64,000 bases of DNA from Phytophthora quininea (taxonomy: Eukaryota; Oomycota; Peronosporomycetes; Peronosporales; Peronosporaceae): positions 62,001 to 126,000 of the forward strand of contig JAAVTG010000525.1 in the NCBI GenBank assembly GCA_011947345.1, read 5' to 3'. A program made the position numbers and the translations under genes. This document shows, piece by piece, positions 46,801 through 58,587 of this stretch. Every line of letters starts with the position of its first letter. Positions within the stretch are counted from its first letter, which is position 1. The notes beneath the pieces were generated by a model. The model worked only from the letters and a program-made list of their open reading frames with translations, was not told the origin of the DNA and did no database searches.

Positions 46801-49800
46801 ATCGCCTAGTATCAGTTTGCAGCAGTCACGAAGAAGGTAGTGGAATTCGGTCTCCGTTTGCAGATTCGTAGCATCGACAAGAGTGTCCAATATTGTCGGC
46901 AACCATGAAGTTGCATACACTTTAAACACGTCGGGAACGTTCATGACAACCTTGGCCACAAAGAGACGCACATTCAATTCCGTAGAAGTGTCGAGCATCA
47001 CATCAAAGATTTTTTCATCCAACCAGGCATCGTAGTCTCCTTCCAGTTGTCTCCGAAATCGTTCTTCATCTGCAAAAGTACACGTAGTAAGGGGATCATG
47101 CAAGAATGCTGGTTTAGCTCATCCAACTCAATGGCGGAGGCATCGTTGAGTGTATCCATTTGATCAATCTGGGAAGAAATCGTAGCGGACATAATGTCAG
47201 TATCCATACTGAGACTACTTGCTGTGAAAAACTGGAGCGCAGGCGTCGTGTTGCTTTTCGACTTTGTGTCTGAAACAAGACGACTTTCCAAAGACGCCAT
47301 TGACAAACTCGACAGTGGTATTGTAGCAAATTCTTTCGTCTCAGCCCGCAATTCATACTGCTGCGACGCGTCAATGATATTGATCCAAAGCGCTGGTTGA
47401 AACAGAATCTGATCGAAAAACTTTTCTTGCTTTTGCGTTCGCGAAACTGCAGTCAGCAAACAGCTATATGCTGCACGGCATGCCACTCGAGTGACCTCGT
47501 CACAATCCCCATAAGCTTTTGTTACAACCTTACTTGCACACTTACAAACGAGCATCGTGAATTCGCGCCCCTTACCATTTTTGTGACCCAAAACGCATCG
47601 TTAATGTCACTCCGAACGAAATCTGGGTCCACAAGGCGATACAGGATCTCAACTAAAGAGTACGCCACAGATACTGCAAAGCGTCCAGCAGAAGTAGCTT
47701 CAGCAGAAGTTGAAATCAATGCTGAAAGCACTCCAAGTACCGAAGCATTCTTCACAGGAATTGGCATCAAGTAAAAGCGTTGCAAGACCTCCGTGGTCTG
47801 GTGCTCGATTACTGGCGTGAAGATATTGTTGAGTAGTACCTTGCGAATAGCAATTTCTACTGAGGAATCCAACAATATCTCGACCAGATCTGTCAAGAGA
47901 GAATAAACCGTTTCTGGGTTGGCCACTTCGGCACTATTCGCACCTGTACTCTCCAACGCGAGAGCAATTGCGAACCTTGAGGTCATCTGCTTGATTTCAG
48001 TAGCAAAAAGGTGAGGCTCTCCCTCCTTTAGACTAGGATAAATAATTCGTAGATAAGAGATAGATCTGCTCCGCTCGATCACACCCAAAAGCTCGACAAA
48101 AAGCAAGCGATACACATCGTAATCTTTCGATCCGCGGAAAACGTCAGTTGATACGATCGGAAATTCGTCGAAAACAAATTGCACCAATGCTGCCAAGATT
48201 GAATCAGGTTCTTTCTCTTCACCTGAGACCAGCCTCGAGTTGGGTCCCATTAGTGATATCATTCGTAGTGCTTCTGTTTTCACCAAATAGCTACATCGAC
48301 GACTTTTCAAAAGCCCAATAACCGCATTTCTTACGGCCGGAATCAGCTCAACCAGCAGTGTCTCCACTAAATTCTTTGAGCAAGGCTGTATCAGTTCCAG
48401 GACTAAATGAAGAACTTGCAGCAATACCAGAGTGCGCTGTGTGTTTTCGCTTGTAGTTTCTAGATTCTTGACCAGTTGCTTAACATGTGGGGCCAATATT
48501 TCGACGAAGGAGTCCCATTCTGCAGATCCAGCCGAGTAAACCTTAAAGCCAACCACTCGGCGAATCGAATCGGCCAATATGCTCACCATGTGGGGATGTG
48601 TCAGGGACAACGACACTAAGTCACTCACACACTGCCTCCAAACACTAAGTGTCGGGATAAAGAGAATGATATCACTGTATACTGGCCCAAAATTCGCCGA
48701 TATGTGTCATCCACAAACACATCGGAAACTCTCCAACCCCACGAAGATGCAGCTTGCAAGGCTGTTACGGCAACCATAATACTATCGGGCAAGCTGCCGC
48801 CATGTTTCATAGCCTTGGTGGCAACCAAAGCAAATGTACTTGCTGTTTTACTTGCCACAGGGATGCTTACGATCCCGGTATCCACGACCTACATACGAAA
48901 ACGTTAGTATTTCATACAGATTTCCATACTTATAGAAGCATACCTTGCTTCCAAAGGCAGATATAAGCCAAATCTCTCTAGCATGCTCAATGTAGAGCTC
49001 GTCCGAACTGATATCAGCTGTACACTGTTCCAGAGGTGCCATTAGCATCTCTGCTGCCTGCCGTAGATGATGACCCCATGGTTGATTTTGAATAACTAGA
49101 TCCTTGCAAAATCCGCCAAGCTCATCAAACACAGTTGCATCGATAGACCAAGAGAGGGTCGATAGAATAAAACCCGAAGAACATGCTCAGCTACAGCTGC
49201 TTGAAACCGCGGATCGTCCACATGTGCAATTCCACGTAGCTGCGGATTGCCACTAGCAGCAGACGTCTTAATGGCACTGCATACTGCGGCGAGGGCTAAC
49301 AAAATGCGTGAATCCACTGTCCTCGCATTGACGACGGTAGCTCCAACACTTCTGGATTATTCCAAGGATTCCCTTGTTTCAAAAGGAACCTATAGCCCAC
49401 GAAAGGGCTTGTTGGGAGTTCCCTTGGGCTGGGTCCGTTGACTTCCCTTCAGTTAGTTTCCTCTTCACGGCTTCTTGACGGGCATCCACTTGAAAAACTT
49501 CTTCCGCCTTGTCGCCCAATAGTTCACAGCACCAGCAATAATTTTCAATTGAAGCTGCTACTTGCTCCATCCAAGTCACCGTGTCGTCTGCATTCAATGG
49601 GAGCGTGCGAACTATTGCGCCCAAAGGTGTCAAGACTGCACTGATAGAGTTTCTTCCATACAATGATACGTAATCTTGAATCCACTGAGACGGTGTCCCA
49701 CTGACCAACGCGCTAAACGAAACAAAAAGCCGTCGACAGAGCCGACGAAACAAAGTTTCCTTCTGGGAAGTCTGTTTGAACAACCAGATCGTGGTTTGTG

Positions 49801-52800
49801 GAAGTATGTCTTCATTCTCAAGTGCATTTTGCCCTTTCGCCTTTCCCTTTTTCATAAAAAGATGAGGGTAGCGACTCACGCCACGTTCAATTTTCATCAC
49901 GGCCTTTGAAATAACATCTTGAGAGATGTCCTCACTTCCTGTTCCTTTGTGAATATCGGTGTCACACATTCGTAGCGCATGCAGAAGGTTTTTGACACAA
50001 GGCATTGCGAATCTGGTTAACACAGCTCCATTGTCCTCGTTAAGTGACCTCAAGAAGTCGCTTATTGCCGCGGCTGCACCGTTGCGCTGAATTGCACCAG
50101 GGTGACGGCAAAGCGAAAAATTCTATCAAATATGTCATCCGCCCTGGTGTTTTGCGCCGGGGACTCCACAGATAACGTTAATAGCGTAGCAATACACCGC
50201 GCAGACAATGAGCGAATAGCAGAACTCTCAACATCAGATAATCTTCTTGTCAGCTCGTCAAGCAGGCTTGCATACTCAAATGGAAATGCATCCACATTGT
50301 TTCCAAACCACCGTAGTAGCTGGAATAGCAGCGGGTCAAACAGCGACCGGCAGATTTTTCAGGATCTGTGGCCAACCGCACGATTCGTGAGAAAACTTCC
50401 CGCCATATATCATAGAATACTGTTTTCTTTCCACTTGTATGAGGATGCGTCGTCGTCATTCCACACAGATAGCACACTAGGGCGTGGTATCCTTCACTTG
50501 CGCTTGCTTTCAGTCGCCGAGCTGTGCTATTAGTTGCTAATTCGCCTAGGTGTACCAACATACCGCCTAACGGAAACGATACCGGCACTTCGCTGAGGTC
50601 CATTTGCAGCTGAAAGAACGGAGATGAAATATTTCCGCTAATACCCTCCTTCGTCAATGATGGTGATTCACTCATTAGCTGTGATACTTTCCCACCAAAC
50701 TTTCCAAGAAGCAACAGTATACGTCGCTGGAGATTGGCGAAATCAGAAACACTTGGAGGATCACCACGGGAAATCCGCTTCGCAACTGGCTTCGCAAGAT
50801 TTGATCTTTCGTCTTCAATATCTTCTTGATCAAAATATGCTGATAGCAACGGAACAACTTTGCTGAGTATTCCGTCCAGCGCGTCGGGGCACAGCCGCTG
50901 CCACTTCTCTAAAGCTGTAACAGCAATTGTTGCAGCCAGCAGGTATGATCTACCTAATGTCAGCGCCGACTTTAGAATCTCGTCTGTGTCACGGATGTTG
51001 ACATGTTTACTAGGAGATGCCAATACGAAAGAGGCACACGCCACAAGCAGTTCGTCTTGGAAAAATCGTGCTTGGCCACACACTTTCGTGAAGAAATATG
51101 AAAAGTCGAGATGCAGTTGAGCTCGATCTGCGTGCTTGTCTTTGCTGTCAAAATAATCAAGATCATCCATGGCCGAGGCTAAAACTCTCCCGATACGATA
51201 AAAGCTTGAAACCAGAGGCATACGCGTAGCCAGAGAAAGTATAGCGTGCAGAAGTTGTGCAATCTAAACGGAAATACGCGTTAAGCCACTCACTCCAATG
51301 AATACAAGTCTTCTTAACGTACCCATGGCAGCAGAAGTGGTCTTGGCAGTTTGTCGAGTATTCGTTCCACAAATTCAGTCAGGTTCAGCATAATAGAGTG
51401 GTCACGGGGAACAACGGGCTGCAAAAGTTACAGATATTGTTTAACTGACACAAGGGCAACAATTTTGAAACCATATTTCAACTTACCGTGTATCCGCTCG
51501 CATTCTTGCCGTTGTTTGTTGTCTGCAGATCGTATCTGTACGATAAATTGAGCTGGTCAAGAATATAAAGAACGTGCTTCACGACAGAATCGAAGAGAGT
51601 CACTTGAATCGTTCTCTCACAGCCTGCAGGAACTTCCATTTCAACGTCATCGCTGCCGCTTTGGAGCTTTCTTCGCGCACTATCAGCGAGTTCCACAACA
51701 CGATTTGCTCGACGAAGCAGCTCCAACCAAAACGCCTCGAAGTCATAGAGGAGCTTTGTCTCCAACTCTCCTGTTTCAGGATGATAAATAACAATCTACG
51801 ACAATTCGTCAGTCCCATGTATCAACTAGAATTGATCCAATATTTTTGCAAATGCTTACCGATGCATCTGGATCTGTCACGTTTGAAATAGTTAACAGCA
51901 GTATGTGGTGAATACAGCGATCAATTAGCGGCTCGACAACTGTTCGTTTCGATAGCGCATCGAATATCAGGATAATCTGTTTGTACACCATCACTTTTGA
52001 TTTCCAGTGGCAATGGGGATACGCTGTCAGTAAATGACAGACAAAATCTCCAACAAAATTGACGTAGCCGTCGCCTATGGTCTTGTTTGCACCCTGCACC
52101 AGCATTCGGTCACAGGACACGTCAAACACAGGAGTAACTCGTTGCCTTTGCAAATTAAAAATCACGTACCTGCCGGATAAAGCTCTCAATACATTGAACA
52201 AACTGCGAACACAGCGACCATCTCGAGGCAGCAGCCTTGGCATCCATTGCCAACAGGTTCTCACCGAACACTTTGATCTTATTCTCGATCTTGACAAAAC
52301 CATTGTCGCCAAGGTACACTTGGATAGACCCAGCGAGCCACCCCAGACACTGGAGAGCGAACCTGACACCATCCGTGTCAGGTGATGCTTCACTGATTAT
52401 TGTCAATGTCTCTTTCAGCATCCTATTCAAACATTTCTTCCGCGTGTCATCTGTTTCTCGCTGCAAGTGCGCATTCAACGCTTGGAATACAGCATTTGAA
52501 CACTTGTAGGCGTGTTCTTTGATCTGGGGCATACGACGATAATATAACCGACGATCAGAACGACAAATCAATCAACCATATACAGTAAAATTACCGTTTT
52601 GTTCTCGCTTGAGCAGCAGAACTTCATGTACGAAAACCATTCCTGTCCGTTCGAACCCAATTCATGCTGAAATATGTGCGCGTGTTCAGCGAGAAAGATT
52701 TCAGACGCATTTGTCACTTGGTAGCGCGACATATTGCCACTAACTGTGGTCGTAAAAACGGTAAGCAAATACCTAGCGGCACAATATTTACACCACTGTG

Positions 52801-53723
52801 TTAGCAAAAAAGCATTGGTGACTGACCATGTTTCCCTGTGTACGTACGAGTAAATCTTCTTCCGCATCCCTTCGTCGCGAGTGTATCGCTCCAGGTCACA
52901 CTCCAATAATCGAGCGAGAGCAAACAGCAGCCCGTTCACGAGCAACATTTCTGGCGAATTGCTAGCGAACTGTTTCTGAAGGGCGTCTTCGATCCAGTCG
53001 ATTACAGGCGGCACCACGTCCTCCACATCTTCATGGAATTGTTGCACCAGGTACCCAATCACCTCCAGCATTTGTCCCTGCACGAAACATTCCAATTAGA
53101 GCTCATATTTCACCGCAACTTCCTGACGTAATCACACCTTCGCAGTTTGTGTCGCTTTTGAGAACTTGACGTCGTAGAAGAGCTTGTCCAGATACTCCTG
53201 GGTCGGATCTCTTCTTTGGACACCTTCTGGTCTCCAAACTTTAGGATATTGATCACCACCCCCAGCGCCTGAGCCTTGACTTTGTTAAACGGGTCTGCAC
53301 GTGCAATCCCTTGGCAATTTTGATAGAGATCGACCACGTGCTGCCTGGTCAGCGCGCGGTGGTCTCCGTAGACCTCCAGGAAGTCTGCAAGCAGTGCCAG
53401 CACGCTAATGCGGGCGTGGGACACCTCTCTCTGCGCGCGCTCTCGTTAAAGTCTGCGCTAACGGCTAGGAACCGCAGCAGACTGGGCGGCTCGGCGCTCT
53501 CGAACAGCAAGATGGTGCATTGCTGGGCGCGGGCCCGCGAGCGCGCCATGGCGTCCTGGATCTCGTTCTGCAAATGGCCCACCGTCTCCTCCACGCTGTC
53601 TACCGCGTGCTCGTTCTCCAGGAACGTCTCCAGCTCCTTGAGGCGCTCCGCCAACCGGTCCGCCATCTTCAACTGCCGTGGAATCGAGCTTTGGGTTGAA
53701 TTGACTTGGCTCGCGATTGACAT
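40821..53723 (-). CDS. PRKDC: DNA-dependent protein kinase catalytic subunit
   Basis: DNA-PKcs is the Ku-recruited PI3K-like kinase of non-homologous end joining. About 4,050 residues, like the animal protein. The kinase domain has FLVKGGEDLRLDQRIEQLF, the catalytic loop ILGIGDRHLDNFLL and IGIDFGVSFGAGASFLPVPE. The FATC end is PDMLGRTFQGWMPWL. Family-specific blocks include YRVGDVPDIQI near 45110 and LDELNQHSCMIPLL near 47110. Introns that I could place: 42199-42265, 42670-42739, 42886-42948, 45372-45432, 48889-48943, 51264-51322, 51419-51486, 51796-51859, 52094-52169, 52524-52594 and 53078-53137. The start is ATG 53723-53721 or 53666-53664 (MADRLAERLKELE). One-base losses occur at about 41230, 43920, 44690, 46790, 47020, 47585, 48680, 49160, 53200 and 53430, with others between 49300 and 50300. 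The N-terminal helical repeats are only weakly alignable by eye. Confidence 0.93.
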
Positions 53724-56710
53724 TTAAAAACCGTATTTTACGAAAGCAGATTGACACACTACTGAAAGAAACTGCGGCCACGATGAAGGTACTTTGAGGA
53801 CTTGGTGTCGGAAGGCACGTCGGTGCAGGAGAAGATGGACAAGCAAGCTTCATGAGGGTTTAATTGGGAGTACTTTGCTTTTCATTGAGTAAAAACTCAC
53901 TACGTAGTGGTCATGTTAGCTTTCTCCGGACTCGTCATCTCGGGGAACACAACCGTTTCCCGATGGAGATCGCGAGCAATAGCACCGTGTTGGCTCTCGT
54001 GCGCAAGGTTTTCACGGTCGATATCGCCTCTCACTGCTTCAATCACTGTTTTCCTGCTACCACGATATTTTCATCCAACTCCGCTACTTTGACACAGCCC
54101 ATGAACTAGATGAAGACGCTTCGCCTCTGTGCCCATGGCGGCTGTCTCCAATTCATATGGGTAGTTCGCTTGGGCGACGCATGGACTTCCGCTTGGCTAT
54201 AGTAGCCGCAGCCGGTTATCAATGCGTGCTTTCTGCTGAAGCTCATGTTGTCTGCCGCATTGACGGACGCTGCTTCGACGCAAGAATCCACTGGAACAGC
54301 GCCACTGTCCAGCTCAGCGATGAAGATGGCCCTATCTCCTGAAGCTCCGCTGCTAAGATGCCAAAGGTGTCATGCATAATCCTTGGCTTCCGCTAAAGTT
54401 ATTCTGGTGAATGCCGGCAAGTGGAGCGCCTTGTGCGTGGCAGCTCGAAGCGCCTGCCGATATAGCGTCATTTATTTCGTGCTCCTCGAGCTCTGGGGTG
54501 TCTGCGTTCTGTCCAGCGGCAACTACAGAATCGTACGTGCCATTGATAACGAATCGCTCCATGATCCCTCAATTAATTACTAGTACTCGGCAGAAATTTG
54601 TCTTCCTTGTTGCCTTTCACTTCAACAACAAATCTTATCCAGAGGTAAAACATATATATCCCCTCTATTCAAGAGAGGTGAAACATCAGACATTCTTGTC
54701 ACTACGACGCTACTCGTGTTAAAGTGAAGTGGTAGGGTGCGACGAAGGAGTCACTCCCCAGCAAGGTCGAAAATCGTCGCTGGCAAAACACGCAGTGGTC
54801 TTGGGCGGATTCAATCTACAGTAGTACAAACTCAGTAAGCTGCACTTCAACGACCTCGACAACAAAGTTACAGCGAGTCGCTGTTGCTCCAAAATCGAAC
54901 GGGCTTCAATGACAGCGCAGAATCTGTTAAGACTTTTAGGACCAATGCCAACATTGCCGAACTGAAATCCCTCGGCATGTTCGTGCACTCCACCAACGAC
55001 GACACGGACAGCAGTGGGTTCCAGCCGCTCTTCTTGGCGATCAAGGCAACGGGCGCTAGCGAGTTCAATCGACTAAATCATGATTCAATTGGCAAGCCGA
55101 GCAGGTGTCGATCACCATGACTCTGTCTCCACACTTGCACATCTTGTTTGCCATCGTCTACTTGACCGTGAATACTGGAAATGCCATCGTTTTCAAGGTG
55201 TTGAGAACATTGCTGGAGGTAATCGCCCAGAACTGTGTTGTGTTCAGGCTGAAGCTGCACTCCACGCTCGGATTTGCACGTTGGCTTCAACTTGACGTTA
55301 GCCCATGCGGGCCAAGGCAACAACTAACGTGACGTTAGCTTTTGTGAAGTGGCCGACCGTTCTGGTGCATGAGGGCATCGTGGCTTCCCACTTTGGACAA
55401 ACTATACTCGTGCTGACTGAAGACGCTCAGGTCGACGTCTGGCACAGCTCGACGGGTGCTGTTTGATACGGCCGGTACACGTGTTCACGCAGGCAAGCAG
55501 GCCATTACTTTTCGCTGGTGAACGAAGCTTGCCACAGAGTCTCTGGCCAGATCAGCTCGTGCCGCCAAAGCTCCGATCTTCTCTGACGACGTCGCTCAGC
55601 CAGTGAGTCCCTGTTCGTCTTCGCGCTGGCGACAGTCAATACGAGCAATCGTGGTGAGAAGGACCGGGCCGTCCTTCCGCTGTGCACCTCTCAGTGGGCG
55701 TTGGCACGCGCTCTGCGTGTGTGGTGCTTGGACCCGGTTGCCCATCTGAAAGCAGATCGCGTCGTCGCCGCCGAACCGGGTGGCTTCAACGGCAAAGATA
55801 GGACGCTAACAGCGCTGGTTGCTGGCGGTGTTGGTGTCAGCTTGGTGCACGTGCCATGTCCTGTTGGCAGCCTAGAAAGCCCTCGCGGGTGGAGCAATCG
55901 CGGTGATGGTTTCCTGGTGTACTGGGAAGATCGTCAAGTGCCTGGATGCAGGCAGAGAAAAATGGCAGAGCTCTGCCCAGAGCTGTGCAGACAGAGGGCG
56001 GCAGGGCGATCGCCGACGACGGCGAGGCAACTAAAAGCCTTTAATCCGTGGCGGCAGCGTGGGGATTTGCGGCGACTTCAACAGCGCGGCGCGTGCCGAC
56101 GGCGGGGGCAAGCCCAGCTCGCGGCCGAGCCTTCAGCGACTTTGATGGCCCACACCAACGGAACAAACTCGTGGTTGATGCATGGCTCGGCTATGTGTAT
56201 AACGGCCGCGCTGTGATTGGCCGCGCCCACGTGGCTCTTGCTGCAACACGCGCACACGCGCTCGGGCGACATTTCGCCGCGGGAGCGGTCCGATTACCTG
56301 GCAAGCCGTGCGCGTTTGCGCTGTGTTTTCGTCGCACCTGCTCGCGTCGGCCTCGACATCGGTCGTCAAGGGCAACTCTGTCGTTGCGTGGCGTGTGGCT
56401 CCAGCCAGTCGCCGCTCTTTTTCTGAAGATTCAACTGCCGAGCGACGCTAGCAACCGCTCAATTCGATCGGGATCAAACACCCACGACGGTGTTAGCTTG
56501 GCCGGGCGCTTGGCATCTCCCCGGACGCGGTCTCATTTCGCAAGCGGCGGTTGATCGGCTGCGTCATTTCAGACTCGACCGATTGTGCGACTTTCGCGCA
56601 ACATCTGACACCTACAGCCCACAGCAACTCTGCCACTTGCGTTTTTGCCTCGTAGTGGTCACGTACCTTGCCTCCAGCAGCAGCACTCCGCAGCCGCTGA
56701 CCTCTCCGCC
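53724..56710. other. 3-kb interval between DNA-PKcs and MFSD1
   Basis: The divergent promoters of DNA-PKcs (-) and the MFSD1-like gene (+) should lie at its two ends. Between them no intact gene is visible. Protein-like fragments on the plus strand are broken by many stops and frame changes (separate entry). From about 56000 to 56600 the sequence is GC-rich, with long overlapping ORFs on both strands that show no domain. Confidence 0.45.
54040..55960 (+). pseudogene. Decayed coding-like region, unidentified
   Basis: Several plus-strand fragments read like real protein but lie in different frames with stops between them. They include DIFIQLRYFDTAHELDEDAS and CRIDGRCFDARIHWNSATVQ (54070-54340), FVHSTNDDTDSSGFQPLFLA (about 54975), STLAHLVCHRLLDREYWKCH (about 55125), LTEDAQVDVWHSSTGAV (about 55415) and LCTSQWALARALRVWCLD (about 55680-55735). 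The last two have a beta-propeller flavour (DVW, RVW). Unlike the frame breaks elsewhere, in-frame stops are common, so I read this as a decayed gene or repeat. No family can be named. Confidence 0.3.
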
Positions 56711-58363
56711 ATGGCACCCAAGTCCAAGCTCTCGGGTTCGTCGTCCGAGCTCACGCCGCTCGTGGGCAGCGACCTTCGTCACTCCAGCTCGGGCGACCTG
56801 CAGGCGCCCACCTCGCCGCTGCGCAAGGCGCCGAGCTGGCAGTTCTGGCGCACCACGTCGCCGCCGCACCGCTTCTACCTGCTCGTCCTCATGAGCTGCA
56901 TCCCGTTCGGCGGACACTTTGTCAAGGTGCGTACTACTACTATTACTACAGTATCCAATGGATCCGATAGCTGACCAATTGGAATGACCATGCTTGCCAA
57001 TGCAGAACGCCATGTCGTCGCTGCAGCAGCTCATGCTGGACGACGAGGACTTCCCATCACCAACACCATGTACGGCGCGCTGTTGTCGGCCGTGTCGGTG
57101 CCCAGCATGTTCCTGCCGCTGCTTGGTGGCCGTCTGCTAGACAAGAGTGGCCACCGCAGCATCCGCTTCTTCCTCATCTGGATCTGCGTCGGACAGGCCA
57201 TCTTCGCGCTCGGCATGCAGATGAAGCTCTACTGGATGGCGGTCTTCGGCCGCGTCTTCTTCGGTGTCGGTGAAGGCAGCGTCGTGGTTGGTGCGCGTGT
57301 GTTCATCGCGTCCTGGTTCCGTCACAAGGAGCTGACCTTCGCCATGGGCGTGAGTGTCGCCATGACCAACGTGTCGAAAATGGTGGCCAAAGCGACGGTG
57401 GCGCCCATTGCGCTCTACTTCGGTGGATACGTGCAGGCTCTGTGGTATGGCGTGCTCGTGTGTGTGGCCTCGGCAGTCGTGGGCTTTATGGTGTGCCACT
57501 ACACGCTCAAGCTCAAGCGCATTGTCAAGGGCCGCGTCATTAATGAGGAGGAGCTGGACCCGGAACTCCACTGGCTGTCAGACTACGCGGACAAGAAACG
57601 CCGCAAACACGAATGGCGCAAGATGAACGCCCACAACAAGCAGATCAAATGCGAGAACATGCACGACTTCTCGCGCATGTTCTGGATCATCGCCATGCTG
57701 CACGTCAACTTTATCAACGTGTTCCACCTGTTCCAGAACGTCAGCGCCAGCTACCTGTTCCAGCGATACGACTACTCGTACGTCAAGGCCGGCGTCGTGA
57801 GCAGTGTGTCCCACCTGTTTGTGGTGTTTGCGCCTTTCATCGGCCTCGTGATCGACCAGTTCGGCGGTCGAGTGTTCCTCATTATCATCGCGGCTATTTT
57901 GTCGGTTCTGGCCTACACGTTCATGATCTTTACGGACGTGGACCCGCTGGTTTCGATGCTGATGATCTCCATCTGCCTGTCGTTCACGCCCACGATCCTG
58001 ATGGCTGCTATCCCCAACTCGGTGAGCCGCAAGAGCTTCGGTACGGCGTTCGGTATTGTGGAAATTACGGATGCGATCGGCGCCACGTTTGGAAACCTTC
58101 TGGTCGGCTACCTGCGTGATGAAACTGGAAGTTACCAAGCGGATATGCTCATGCTGCTTGGTATGGCGGTGCTGGTGCTGCTGCTCGCGCTGTTCCTGAT
58201 TTATGAAGACAGTCGCAATGGCTGGGTGTTGACCCGTCCCAGCAAGCGTTCGCGTGCGCTGTCTGTTGACGATGAAGACCCCGTGGATAACCCGACGGTG
58301 CTCGAGGCCCGTTATCGCGCCACCGGCGAGACTTCTCCGGAAAATGCTGGTAGAGTGGTGTAG
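56711..58363 (+). CDS. MFSD1-like major facilitator transporter
   Basis: This is a twelve-segment MFS carrier of about 525 residues. MFSD1 relatives export dipeptides from lysosomes; the substrate here is inferred only. Exon 1 (56711-56926) encodes a cytosolic N-terminus with the di-leucine-like ELTPLVG and the first membrane segment (LLVLMSCIPFGGHFVK). A 79-nt intron lies at 56927-57005 (CTGAC branch). Exon 2 carries the A-like motif GGRLLDKSGHRSIRF, FGRVFFGVGEGSVVVGARV, a long basic central loop (ADKKRRKHEWRKMNAHNKQ) and the second half from RYDYSYVKAGVVSSVSHLF. The tail is hydrophilic. One base seems lost near 57053, between LMLDDEDF and ITNTMYGAL. The ATG at 56711 is in good context (ccgccATGg). 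Its stop is 224 bp from the convergent HECT gene. Confidence 0.88.
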
Positions 58364-58587
58364 ATCGGGTGTCTACGCGCAGTCATCGTTGATATCTCGA
58401 CCGGTGGCGGCCACTTTTCCAGCCTGGTCGATCATCCTTGCCCCAGCTTCCTAACCCAACGGAAACAATTGACTCGTTTGAACAGCGAGAGACAGCCGCT
58501 AGTGGAGCTGCCGAGACGGAGCTCATTTGTAACATCGTATTTAGTTCACTAGAACACAAGGATAAATGAACGGAATGTATATGGACT

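Noticed and set aside
56048..56554. 168-codon plus-strand ORF before the MFSD1-like gene
   Set aside because: GC-rich, Arg/Ala-rich, overlapped by ORFs on both strands and without a domain; probably promoter or decayed DNA.
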